DNA from: Bacteroidota bacterium
GTDB taxonomy: Bacteria; Bacteroidota; Bacteroidia; Cytophagales; Cyclobacteriaceae
Length of the DNA: 64,000 nucleotides
NCBI GenBank assembly: GCA_018267135.1
Contig: JAFDZA010000026.1
Location: 62,001 to 126,000 of the forward strand
Direction of reading: 5' to 3'
The notes under the pieces were generated by a model. It was not told the DNA's origin and searched no databases. It saw nothing but the letters and a program-made list of their open reading frames with translations. The position numbers were made by a program, and so were the translations under genes. Position 1 is the stretch's first letter, and each line of letters begins with the position of its first letter. This document shows, one piece after another, positions 27,650 to 35,903 of this stretch.

Positions 27650-29092
27650 CTAAAGTTTCACGCAAACATTTTTCGTTTCGGTAAAAAACCGGATGGCTTC
27701 CCAGCCACCTTCACGCCCGGCTCCGCTTTGCTTCATGCCGCCAAAAGGGGTGCGCAAATCGCGGTGCAGCCAGCAGTTGATCCAGATAATGCCGCTCTTT
27801 ACTTGGTGGGCTACTCTATGAGCTTTCTTTAAATTCTCTGTCCAGATTGTTGCCGCTAACCCGTAAGGGGTTGAGTTAGCAAGATTGATTGCTTCCTCTT
27901 CCGTATTGAATGACATAATCGTAACGACAGGACCAAAAATTTCTTCCTGATTGGTTCTGCATTTCTCATCGAGACCAACAATTACCGTGGGCTCCATAAA
28001 ATAGCCGTTGGCACACCGGCCTTCTATTTTCAGTTGTTTGCCGCCTGTCAAAATTTTCCCGCCTTCTTCCTGAGCCAGCAAAACATAACCCATCACTTTT
28101 TTTAAATGTGCTTCCGAAACCATGGCACCAAGTTGAGTTGCTTCTTTTTGCGGGTCGTCAACTTTAAGTTCTTTCGTTCGCTTAACAAATTCATCAACAA
28201 ACTTGCTGTATATACTTCGTTCGACAAAAATTCTGGATCCACACAAACAGATTTCGCCTTGATTAGAGAAAGAAGAAAGCAGCGAAGTTTTTATAGCTTC
28301 TTCAAAATTGCAATCGGCAAAAACAATATTGGGGTTTTTACCACCCAGTTCGAGCGAAAGTTTTTTAAACATAGGAGCAGCCGTGGCGGCAATTTTTTTT
28401 CCGGTCACGGTTCCGCCTGTAAAAGAGATTGCCGTGATTTCCGGATGTTCAATAATAGCTTGCCCTGCTTTGCCTCCAAGTCCGTGAACAATATTTAAAA
28501 CCCCTGCGGGCAAACCGGCCTCCACGCATAGTTGTGAAAACAAAAAGGCTGTCATAGGTGTAAGTTCGGAAGGTTTGCCAATAACCGTACAACCTGCTGC
28601 CAGCGCAGGTGCAATTTTCCAGGTGAATAAATACAACGGCAAATTCCAGGGCGAGATACACCCCACAACCCCGATGGGAAAACGGGTAGTATAATTTACC
28701 GAGTCGCCCTCGTTGACATGGGCCTCTGAAGCAAAATGCTGAGCAGCCGTAGCATAAAACCGAAGATTAGAGGCCGCCCGGTAAATATCTACCGTGCGGG
28801 CAAACTTCACGGTCTTTCCATTGTCTATACTTTCGGCCAGCGCCAGTTTTTCTAAATCACGGTCAATCAAATCGGCTATGCGCGATAAAATTTTACAGCG
28901 TTCTTCGGCCGGTATGATAGACCAAGCCGGGAATGCTTTCTGTGCGGCAGCTACTGCATCGCCCACGTCTCTTTCGTCAGAGTCTGCCACCAAACTGTAA
29001 ATTTTCCCTTCGGAGGGGTTGTAGTTGTCGAGAAACTTGCCTGACTTGGGTTCGACCAGCTTGCCGTTAATGTAGTTGACGATTTTTTGCAT
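27650..29092 (-). CDS. Aldehyde dehydrogenase, aminomuconate/hydroxymuconate semialdehyde type
   Basis: A 480-residue NAD(P)-dependent aldehyde dehydrogenase. It has SPWNLPL with Asn150, the SFTGG cofactor loop, LELGGKNP with Glu248, and the nucleophile segment NQGEICLCGSR with Cys282; the CLCGSR form is typical of 2-aminomuconic and 2-hydroxymuconic semialdehyde dehydrogenases. It may therefore act in 3-hydroxyanthranilate/tryptophan or catechol breakdown. The upstream SDR often accompanies such genes, but none of the ring-opening enzymes is present in this window, so the pathway is inferred. It is the middle gene of an SDR-ALDH-pnuC operon. Confidence 0.88.
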   Translation of the reverse strand: MQKIVNYINGKLVEPKSGKFLDNYNPSEGKIYSLVADSDERDVGDAVAAAQKAFPAWSIIPAEERCKILSRIADLIDRDLEKLALAESIDNGKTVKFARTVDIYRAASNLRFYATAAQHFASEAHVNEGDSVNYTTRFPIGVVGCISPWNLPLYLFTWKIAPALAAGCTVIGKPSELTPMTAFLFSQLCVEAGLPAGVLNIVHGLGGKAGQAIIEHPEITAISFTGGTVTGKKIAATAAPMFKKLSLELGGKNPNIVFADCNFEEAIKTSLLSSFSNQGEICLCGSRIFVERSIYSKFVDEFVKRTKELKVDDPQKEATQLGAMVSEAHLKKVMGYVLLAQEEGGKILTGGKQLKIEGRCANGYFMEPTVIVGLDEKCRTNQEEIFGPVVTIMSFNTEEEAINLANSTPYGLAATIWTENLKKAHRVAHQVKSGIIWINCWLHRDLRTPFGGMKQSGAGREGGWEAIRFFTETKNVCVKL

Positions 29093-29113
29093 ATCAATGC
29101 TTAATGATTGAAG

Positions 29114-29899
29114 TTATATACTCCCCGTTCGGCCGCCATCTACCGGCAAACTTACACCATTAATATAGCCGGCCGCGGGCGAGGCTAAAAAAGCTACAGC
29201 TGCAGCTACTTCACTTGCCTCGGCCATGCGCCCAGCCGGAATTTCATCCACCATTTCCTGCCGGATTTCCTTTTCTGTTCTTCCCGATTTTTGCGCTCGT
29301 GTTTGTATGAGCGATTCAATTCTTCCGGTCTTGGTGCTTCCCGGCAACACATTGTTCACGGTAATGCCAAAAGAGGCCAGTTCGAGCGAAAGCGTTTTCG
29401 ACCAACTGGCCATCGCTCCGCGCACGGTGTTGGAAACACCCAGCCCCTTAATCGGAATTTTTACCGAAGTGGAAATAATATTAATGATGCGTCCGTAGCT
29501 GTTTTTTTTCATGGAAGGGACACAGGCTTGTACTAATAGTTGACTGGAGATAAGATGTGCGTTAATGGCTTTTAAAAAATCTTGCGGAGATGAATCAATA
29601 GCTAATCCTGCGGGGGGGCCGCCTGTGTTGTTTACAAGTATGTGCAGGCTTGTATTGGCTATAGCCAGTAGCCCCGCTTCTTTTACCTGTTCCGGAAAAT
29701 CAAAATCGGCCGTAACAAAGCGGTGCGGCTGAGAGAAGGGAGCAGGGAGTTCTTTTACGGTGGCTTTCAGTTTGGCTTCATCTCGTGCCAACAAAATAAC
29801 GGTGGCCCCCAGCTGAGCCAACTCTATGGCCGATGCCTTCCCAATGCCCTGTGTGCTTCCACAGACCAAAGCTGTTTTTCCTTGCAAACTTAAATCCAT
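29114..29899 (-). CDS. Short-chain dehydrogenase-like protein with altered catalytic motif
   Basis: A 261-residue SDR with a Rossmann N terminus (VCGSTQGIG, 12-20), NNTGGPP (90-96) instead of NNAG, and a C-terminal VDGGRTGSI. Where the catalytic YxxxK should stand it reads SNTVR (156-160), so Tyr and Lys are missing; this matches an SDR subgroup resembling 3-oxoacyl-ACP reductases but with a non-classical site. The reaction is therefore unknown. The ATG at 29899 is chosen over 29938, consistent with the promoter box. It is the first gene before the aldehyde dehydrogenase and is divergent from the OxyR-like regulator. Confidence 0.85.
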   Translation of the reverse strand: MDLSLQGKTALVCGSTQGIGKASAIELAQLGATVILLARDEAKLKATVKELPAPFSQPHRFVTADFDFPEQVKEAGLLAIANTSLHILVNNTGGPPAGLAIDSSPQDFLKAINAHLISSQLLVQACVPSMKKNSYGRIINIISTSVKIPIKGLGVSNTVRGAMASWSKTLSLELASFGITVNNVLPGSTKTGRIESLIQTRAQKSGRTEKEIRQEMVDEIPAGRMAEASEVAAAVAFLASPAAGYINGVSLPVDGGRTGSI

Positions 29900-29935
29900 A
29901 CAACTAAATTTTAGTGTTATCCCCTTACGTCCTTT

Positions 29936-29963
29936 CAAAAATACAAAAAAGGAAGCCGGTCAA
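29936..29963 (-). promoter_or_regulatory. Promoter of the SDR-ALDH-pnuC operon
   Basis: On the minus strand TTG (29963-29961), 17-base spacer, TATTTTTG (29943-29936). It is one of the better promoters in the window, with a leader of about 30 bases, and lies in the region shared with the divergent regulator. Confidence 0.6.
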
Positions 29964-30001
29964 TAAAATACGATATTCCATATCTTGCAAGGCTATTCTC
30001 T

Positions 30002-30943
30002 ATGAACCTTCAGCAACTTGAATATATTGTGGCCGTAGATACTTGGCGGCATTTCTCTACCGCAGCCGAGCGATGCCATGTTACGCAACCTACGCTTAGT
30101 ATGATGATCAAGCGGCTGGAAGATGAACTGGACGTAAAAATTTTCGATCGCACCAAACAACCCGTAGCGGCAACGGATATCGGAAAAAAAATTATAGAGC
30201 AAGCCCGCATTATACTGGCCGAGGCCGGCCAACTGAAAAGAATCGTAGCCGATCAAAAAAATGAGGCGCACGGACATTTACATGTGGGCATCATCCCTAC
30301 CATAGCGCCTTATCTGGTTCCATTGTTTGTTCATTCGTTTATTACAAAATACCCTAAAATCAAACTGCAGATTTCCGAGTTTACCACCGACCAAATCATC
30401 AGCAAATTGGAAAAACAGCAACTGGATGTGGGGATTTTGGCTACGCCTTTAAAAATTTCATCCATAAAAGAGCAGCCTGTTTTTTATGAACAGTTTGTGG
30501 TATATGCTTCGCCTGATGAGAAGCTGATGAAAAAGAGATATTTGCTGGCCGATGATATTGATGTAAACCGTCTTTGGTTGCTGGAAGAAGGTCATTGCCT
30601 GCGCGAGCAGGTGGTAAACCTGTGCGAACTAAAACGACAAGAAACGCTGTCGCAAAATTTAGACTACCAGGCCGGAAGTATAGAAACGCTAAAAAAGATG
30701 GTAGATATAAATAAAGGCATTACGATTTTGCCGGAGTTAGCTTTGCCCGATTTGTCGGCCAGGCAAAAAAAGAATATCCGTTATTTTAAACCGCCTGCCC
30801 CGGTGCGCGAAGTAAGCCTCGTTACCTACCGGTATTTTATTAAATACAACTTAATTGAACTTTTGAAAAAAGAAATCCTCATTCATCTACCGGCTGCTAT
30901 GCAAACAGCCGATAAAAAAAATATTACGCCCATAGAACATTGA
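30002..30943 (+). CDS. OxyR-like LysR family regulator
   Basis: A 313-residue LysR-type regulator: winged HTH (residues 1-60, with HFSTAAERCHVTQPTLSMMI) and a periplasmic-binding-protein-like effector domain. The effector domain carries GHCLREQVVNLC, in which Cys199 and Cys208 fall at the same numbers and spacing as the redox-active pair of E. coli OxyR. It therefore probably senses hydrogen peroxide by disulfide formation. It is divergent from the SDR-ALDH-pnuC operon and may regulate it as well as distant oxidative-stress genes. ATG start at 30002. Confidence 0.9.
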   Translation: MNLQQLEYIVAVDTWRHFSTAAERCHVTQPTLSMMIKRLEDELDVKIFDRTKQPVAATDIGKKIIEQARIILAEAGQLKRIVADQKNEAHGHLHVGIIPTIAPYLVPLFVHSFITKYPKIKLQISEFTTDQIISKLEKQQLDVGILATPLKISSIKEQPVFYEQFVVYASPDEKLMKKRYLLADDIDVNRLWLLEEGHCLREQVVNLCELKRQETLSQNLDYQAGSIETLKKMVDINKGITILPELALPDLSARQKKNIRYFKPPAPVREVSLVTYRYFIKYNLIELLKKEILIHLPAAMQTADKKNITPIEH

Positions 30944-30966
30944 GTAATCAATTTTAAAATAGCACC

Positions 30967-32145
30967 ATGGATTTATTTACCGAATCGAAGCGCATTGTAG
31001 TTACGTGCAACAAAAGACTGGCCCCTTACCTCGAAAAAGAAATAGAGGAGTTGGGGTATGCCGAATCTATAGAACGTACCTTTTCTACCGGAGTGGAGAT
31101 GATGGGTACGCTGGCCGACTGCATTCGGTTAAACCTAAACCTTTTTTGCGCCAGCCAAGTGCTGTTTTCGCTCATGGAATTCAAATGCCGGGATGCCGAG
31201 GTGTTATACGACAAGCTGATTCAATATCCTTGGGAAAGGATCATTCCCGAAAACGGGTATTTTGCTGTTACCAACCACACCGAAAACTTTACCATCAACA
31301 ATGAGATGTATGTAAACGTAAAAATAAAAGATGCCATTGTCGATCGCTTTCGCAGAGAAACCGGTCAGCGGCCTAACTCCGGCCCGGAGTTAAACCACGT
31401 GGTGGTACATCTGCACTGGCGCGAAAACCAGGCAGAAATTTTTTTAGATACATCGGGAGAAACATTAGCTAAACACGGCTACCGCAAAATTCCGGGCAAA
31501 GCCCCCATGTTAGAAGCCTTGGCCTCTGCCACTATTTTAGCCACTAAATGGAATCGAAATTCTCCCTTTGTTAATCCCATGTGCGGGTCGGGCACGCTGG
31601 CTATTGAGGCTGCTCTTATTGCCACCGGCCGCAGGCCGGGGTTATTCAGAAAAAATTATTCCTTCATGCACGTGGTCGGGTACGATTCCTCTGTTTATAA
31701 AACCGAATTAAATAAACTTGAAAACCAGATTATAGAGCTGCCACAACTAAAGATTTTGGCCACCGACATTAAAAAGGATGCCATAGATATTTCTAAGGTA
31801 AATGCCGCCCTGGCCGGTGTAGAAAAATTGATTGATTTTGATGTGTGTGATTTTGAATCTACGAATATACCCACGCCTGCCGGGGTTGTTTTTATTAACC
31901 CCGAATACGGAGAGCGTTTGGGCGATGTGGCAGAATTAGAACAAACCTATTCCCGCTTAGGCGATTTCCTGAAAAAAAAATGCCAGGGATATACGGGTTA
32001 CATCTTCACGGGAAATTTAGACCTCGCCAAAAAAATAGGTCTTAAAACCAGCCGCAGAATTGAGTTTTATTCTGCTAAGCTCGATTGCCGATTGTTGGAA
32101 TACGATTTGTATGCGGGGAGTAGAGAAGTGAAAACAAATACGTAA
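30967..32145 (+). CDS. THUMP-domain rRNA methyltransferase, RlmL-like
   Basis: A 392-residue class I SAM-dependent methyltransferase of the RlmL/N6-DNA-methylase-like group that modifies a guanine of 23S rRNA. A THUMP domain covers about residues 45-160. The SAM site is NPMCGSGTLAIEAAL. The catalytic motif reads NPEYGER instead of NPPYGER. The last 30 codons (from 32054) are duplicated, with only synonymous changes over most of the stretch, at 32872-32961 beyond the HEPN/MNT pair, so this 3' end may have been brought in with that pair. Confidence 0.88.
   Translation: MDLFTESKRIVVTCNKRLAPYLEKEIEELGYAESIERTFSTGVEMMGTLADCIRLNLNLFCASQVLFSLMEFKCRDAEVLYDKLIQYPWERIIPENGYFAVTNHTENFTINNEMYVNVKIKDAIVDRFRRETGQRPNSGPELNHVVVHLHWRENQAEIFLDTSGETLAKHGYRKIPGKAPMLEALASATILATKWNRNSPFVNPMCGSGTLAIEAALIATGRRPGLFRKNYSFMHVVGYDSSVYKTELNKLENQIIELPQLKILATDIKKDAIDISKVNAALAGVEKLIDFDVCDFESTNIPTPAGVVFINPEYGERLGDVAELEQTYSRLGDFLKKKCQGYTGYIFTGNLDLAKKIGLKTSRRIEFYSAKLDCRLLEYDLYAGSREVKTNT
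32054..32127 (+). repeat. Copy 1 of a duplicated rlmL 3' end
   Basis: This stretch aligns from GCAGAAT onward with 32873-32946. About nine differences occur in the first 69 bases, and all keep the amino acid. It is the functional 3' end of the methyltransferase gene as it stands now. Confidence 0.85.
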
Positions 32146-32183
32146 TCAAAAGGTTCTTATTATCTTAGCACAGAATTAAAATC

Positions 32184-32576
32184 ATGCTCACCAAAGAAGG
32201 TCATATTGATTTTTGGAAAAAAGATGCCGAGAGAAATTGGGAGACGGCTTCGTTTTTAATGAGCGGTCGGCAATTTGTGATGGCGCTTTTTATGTTTCAT
32301 TTAACAATTGAAAAATTGTTGAAAGCACATTGGGTGAAAGACAATACCGATAATTTTCCACCGCGCTCACATGACCTCCAATATCTGCACAATCAAACCG
32401 ACCTCGATTTACCTGCAGACGATTACATCTATTTGGCTGTAGTCAATCAATGGAACATTGACACGCGTTATCCCGATTACAAAGAAAAAATTTATTCGAT
32501 CGCTTCCGAAGCGTTTGTGAAAACGCATCAAGAAAAAATCAATTCGTTGCGGTTATGTTTACTCGAAAAGCTATAA
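32184..32576 (+). CDS. HEPN domain protein
   Basis: A 130-residue all-helical HEPN-domain protein. Landmarks are the N-terminal W..DAERNWETA helix, MFHLTIEKLLKAHWV, PPRSHDLQYL and NIDTRYPDY, as in the PF05168-type HEPN partners of minimal nucleotidyltransferases. The RX4-6H ribonuclease motif of active HEPN toxins is not seen. It overlaps the nucleotidyltransferase gene by 22 bases, so the two are coupled. The pair is a candidate toxin-antitoxin or substrate-binding module and sits inside the duplicated rlmL end. A TATCTTAG box upstream may be its own promoter. Confidence 0.85.
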   Translation: MLTKEGHIDFWKKDAERNWETASFLMSGRQFVMALFMFHLTIEKLLKAHWVKDNTDNFPPRSHDLQYLHNQTDLDLPADDYIYLAVVNQWNIDTRYPDYKEKIYSIASEAFVKTHQEKINSLRLCLLEKL

Positions 32577-32866
32577 GAATATACATTCAAGATTTCATTG
32601 GAGAATTAAAGCAACTTGGTTATCAACCTGAGAAAGTTGCTTTGTTTGGCTCTTATGCGTACGGTCGCCCACATGAGTTAAGCGACATTGACCTTGCTGT
32701 TTGGGATAAAAAATTTTCTGGCTGCGGAAGCGTTGATGTAGAGCCCATCGCTGCCGTTCTTTCTAAATTTCCTTTTTTGGAGTTGCATCCTTTTTCACTG
32801 GACGACACACCCGAAACCAATCCATTTGTTGGTGAGATACTCAAGCACGGAATAACTATTCAATAA
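32555..32866 (+). CDS. Minimal nucleotidyltransferase (MNT)
   Basis: A 103-residue DNA-polymerase-beta-like minimal nucleotidyltransferase. The signature GSYAYGRPHELSDIDLAV holds Gly32-Ser33 and the metal-binding Asp44 and Asp46. In MNT-HEPN systems of the MntA-HepT type the enzyme adds AMP to the HEPN partner and so neutralises it; whether this pair does so is not known, since the HEPN motif is incomplete. Its ATG lies within the end of the HEPN gene. Six bases after its stop the remnant rlmL tail begins. Confidence 0.87.
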   Translation: MFTRKAIRIYIQDFIGELKQLGYQPEKVALFGSYAYGRPHELSDIDLAVWDKKFSGCGSVDVEPIAAVLSKFPFLELHPFSLDDTPETNPFVGEILKHGITIQ

Positions 32867-32871
32867 CAAAA

Positions 32872-32961
32872 TGCAGAATCGAGTTTTATTCTGCCAAGCT
32901 CGATTGCCGATTGCTGGAGTACGATTTGTATGCCGGAAGCCGGAGAAAAACAGAAAACTAA
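32872..32961 (+). pseudogene. Remnant second 3' end of the rlmL gene
   Basis: The frame from 32872 reads C, then RIEFYSAKLDCRLLEYDLYA, then GSRRKTEN and TAA. It repeats the C terminus of the methyltransferase at 32051-32145. The changes in the shared part are synonymous (att/atc, gct/gcc, ttg/ctg, gaa/gag), and the codons are richer in G and C, closer to the body of the gene. It has no start of its own and is best read as the displaced original tail. Confidence 0.85.
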
Positions 32962-32990
32962 CCCGCCCCACAAAATATTTTTTTGAATAG

Positions 32991-33002
32991 TATGCGCGCA
33001 TA
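32991..33002. promoter_or_regulatory. Perfect 12-base palindrome upstream of the MarR gene
   Basis: TATGCGCGCATA, 31 bases before the MarR ATG. A TAACTTCG box (one mismatch from TAnnTTTG) follows at 33015-33022. The position suits an operator bound by the MarR regulator itself; this is inference. Confidence 0.4.
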
Positions 33003-33033
33003 ACAAATTTATCCTAACTTCGTTCTCCTGTAC

Positions 33034-33459
33034 ATGAAGCGCGAAGAAACCATAGACCACCACATCAGAACCGCCTGGCATGGAATTTCCAGATTCTATA
33101 ATCAACAGGCATCTGCCTTTGGGGGCACCATGTCTATCGGCTTTGCGCTGCTTACCATTCATGGAGATGAAGGAACTCCAGCCACAAAAATTGCCCCGCA
33201 AATGGGCTTAGAGCCACGAAGCCTTACCCGCTTGCTCAAATCCATGGAAGATAATAAACTGATCGTGCGCAAAACCGATAAAAACGATAAACGCTCCGTA
33301 CGCATTTTTTTAACCAAAGAAGGAAAACGAAAACGCGAAAACGCAAAAGAAATAGTAATCCGCTTTAACGAGACTGTACGAGAAGAAATACCACAACAAA
33401 AATTAAATATCTTTTTTGAAGTTATTCAACAGATACAAATGCTTTCAAAAAAGAATTAA
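33034..33459 (+). CDS. MarR family transcriptional regulator
   Basis: A 141-residue MarR protein with the winged HTH in the middle (ATKIAPQMGLEPRSLTRLLK as recognition region, DKNDKRSVRIFLT as wing) and terminal dimerisation helices. It stands 40 bases before fadN at the head of a fatty-acid oxidation cluster, so it probably represses that cluster in response to acyl-CoA; the ligand is inferred from context only. A palindrome lies upstream. ATG start at 33034. Confidence 0.88.
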   Translation: MKREETIDHHIRTAWHGISRFYNQQASAFGGTMSIGFALLTIHGDEGTPATKIAPQMGLEPRSLTRLLKSMEDNKLIVRKTDKNDKRSVRIFLTKEGKRKRENAKEIVIRFNETVREEIPQQKLNIFFEVIQQIQMLSKKN

Positions 33460-33499
33460 AAATGAGTATAACGAGGTAGGTAACATTGAATCTTTATTT

Positions 33500-35899
33500 A
33501 TGAACAGAACCATTAAAAAAGTAGCCGTACTCGGCTCGGGCATTATGGGCTCGCGCATTGCCTGTCATTTTGCCAACATCGGCTGCGAAGTGCTTTTGCT
33601 CGATATCGCTCCCAAAGAACTGACAGACGATGAGAAGAAAAAAAATCTGACGCTCGATCATCCCGCTGTAAAAAATAGAATCGTAACCGGTGCTTTGGAG
33701 GCAACGCTGAAAGCCAACCCGGCCTCTCTCTTCACTAAAAAATTCGCTTCGCGCATCCGGCTCGGCAATTTTACAGACGATATGCCCAAAATAAAATCGT
33801 GCGACTGGACTATTGAAGTAGTGGTGGAAAATCTGGATATCAAAAGAAAAGTGTATGAAGAAGTTGAAAAATACAGAACCCGGGGCACGCTCATTACCTC
33901 TAACACTTCGGGTATTCCTATCCATTTAATGGCCGAAGGAAGAAGCGATGATTTTCAAAAACATTTTGCCGGCACACACTTCTTTAATCCGCCTCGGTAC
34001 TTAAAGCTCCTCGAAATTATTCCTACTGCAAAGACCGATTCCGAAATCACCCAATTCTTGTTGCACTATGGTGATCTTTTTCTGGGTAAAACCACAGTGC
34101 TCTGCAAAGATACACCCGCCTTTATTGGCAATCGGGTAGGCGTTTGGGGTTTGCTGAAAGTAATCGACTCCATGAAAAAATTTGATTTGAATGTAGATGA
34201 AATTGATAAGCTTACCGGCCCCGTTATTGGCCGGCCCAAGTCGGCTACCTTCAGAACGTCTGACGTAGTGGGGCTGGATACCCTCGTAAAAGTGGCCAAT
34301 AATTTATATGCCGGGTTGCCCAATGATGAAGGCCGTGAAATGTTCAAGTTACCTGAAGTAGTGGCGAAGCTCGATCAAAACAAATGGCTTGGCGACAAAA
34401 CCGGTCAGGGATTTTATAAGAAATCAAAAGATGCGAAGGGTCAAACCGAAATTCTTACCCTTGATCTTAAAACATTAGAATATAAACCGAAAACGAAAGT
34501 AAAATTCGCCACACTTGAAACCACCAAGACGATTGATAATTTAAAAGATCGCCTCAAAGTTTTGCTTAGCGGAAAAGATAAGGCCGGAGATTTTTATCGC
34601 GATTGTTTTTTTGGATTGTTTCAATATGTAAGTAACCGCATTCCCGAAATCAGCGATGAGCTTTTCAGGATTGATGATGCCGTATGCGGAGGGTTCGGTT
34701 GGGGGCTCGGCCCGTTTGAAACCTGGGATGCCGTAGGTGTAGAGAAAAGTCTTCCGTTGATGGAAGCTGCCGGCTATAAGCCCGCTCCATGGGTTTATGA
34801 TATGATTGCCTCGGGCAATAAATCATTTTACAAAAGCGAAGGCGGTCAGAAAAAATATTACGACATTCCTTCAAAATCATACAAAGGAATCTCTGGTAAG
34901 GAATCATTGATCATCCTTGAAAACAAAAACGAAAACATCGTTTGGAAAAATACCGATTCTAAAATCATTGACTTAGGCGATGGGGTGCTGAATTTTTCGT
35001 GGCACAGCAAAAGTTATACGCTGGGCAGTGCCGTGATAGAAGGAATGAATAAAGCCCTCGACTTAGCCGAGAAAAATTATCGTGGATTAGTAATTGGGCA
35101 TCAAGGTGCAGATTTTTCTCTCGGTGCGAATTTGGGTTTAGTTTTTATGTACGCCATCGAGCAAGACTACGATGAAATAGATTTTATGATTCGGGCTTTT
35201 CAAAATACGGTTATGCGTATTCGCTATTCTTCCGTTCCGGTGGCGGTGTGTCCGCAAGGCCGCACGCTGGGAGGTGGTTGCGAAATGACACTGCATGCCG
35301 ATATAGCACAAGCTGCAGCCGAAACCTACATTGGTTTGGTAGAGGTTGGTGTTGGGCTTATCCCCGGTGGCGGTGGCACCAAAGAATTCACCAAACGTGT
35401 GAGCGATGCCTTGCAAGAAGGCGATGTAGAATTAAATGCGTTGCAGAATGCATTTATGAATATTGCTACGGCAAAAGTAGCCACCTCGGCAGAAGAAGCA
35501 CGAGAGATGGGCATCTTAAAAAAAGTAGATCGTATTTCAATCAATCGCGACCGCCAGCTGGCCGATGCCAAAGAAGCGGTAATCGAATTGGCCGATGCCG
35601 GTTATACTATGAAGCCCGCGGTTAAGAATATAAAAGTGCAAGGCCGCACCGGGCAGGCATTGTTCTTAGCGGGTCTGCAAGGCATGCGTATGGGAAATTA
35701 TATTTCCGATCACGATGTTAAGGTAGCGAAGTGGATTGCCAATGTAATGTGCGGTGGCGATTTAACTTCACCTCAAGAAGTGAGTGAACAATATTTATTA
35801 GATCTCGAACGCGAAGCCTTCTTGTCATTAACAGGAGAGAAGAAAACATTGGAAAGAATACAAGCAATATTAACTGGAGGAAAACCATTGAGAAATTAA
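33500..35899 (+). CDS. fadN: 3-hydroxyacyl-CoA dehydrogenase/enoyl-CoA hydratase fusion
   Basis: A 799-residue bifunctional beta-oxidation enzyme in the FadN order: NAD-binding 3-hydroxyacyl-CoA dehydrogenase first (VLGSGIMGSRIACHFA at residues 9-24, HFFNPPRYLKLLEI, CKDTPAFIGNRVG), then the crotonase-fold enoyl-CoA hydratase (GADFSLGANL oxyanion-type segment, GGGCEMTLHAD and GLVEVGVGLIPGGGG with the two glutamates). It hydrates enoyl-CoA and oxidises the product to 3-ketoacyl-CoA. The ATG at 33500 is chosen over 33416, since the longer form adds residues unlike the family. fadA follows after a repeat-filled gap. Confidence 0.93.
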   Translation: MNRTIKKVAVLGSGIMGSRIACHFANIGCEVLLLDIAPKELTDDEKKKNLTLDHPAVKNRIVTGALEATLKANPASLFTKKFASRIRLGNFTDDMPKIKSCDWTIEVVVENLDIKRKVYEEVEKYRTRGTLITSNTSGIPIHLMAEGRSDDFQKHFAGTHFFNPPRYLKLLEIIPTAKTDSEITQFLLHYGDLFLGKTTVLCKDTPAFIGNRVGVWGLLKVIDSMKKFDLNVDEIDKLTGPVIGRPKSATFRTSDVVGLDTLVKVANNLYAGLPNDEGREMFKLPEVVAKLDQNKWLGDKTGQGFYKKSKDAKGQTEILTLDLKTLEYKPKTKVKFATLETTKTIDNLKDRLKVLLSGKDKAGDFYRDCFFGLFQYVSNRIPEISDELFRIDDAVCGGFGWGLGPFETWDAVGVEKSLPLMEAAGYKPAPWVYDMIASGNKSFYKSEGGQKKYYDIPSKSYKGISGKESLIILENKNENIVWKNTDSKIIDLGDGVLNFSWHSKSYTLGSAVIEGMNKALDLAEKNYRGLVIGHQGADFSLGANLGLVFMYAIEQDYDEIDFMIRAFQNTVMRIRYSSVPVAVCPQGRTLGGGCEMTLHADIAQAAAETYIGLVEVGVGLIPGGGGTKEFTKRVSDALQEGDVELNALQNAFMNIATAKVATSAEEAREMGILKKVDRISINRDRQLADAKEAVIELADAGYTMKPAVKNIKVQGRTGQALFLAGLQGMRMGNYISDHDVKVAKWIANVMCGGDLTSPQEVSEQYLLDLEREAFLSLTGEKKTLERIQAILTGGKPLRN

Positions 35900-35903
35900 A
35901 ATC

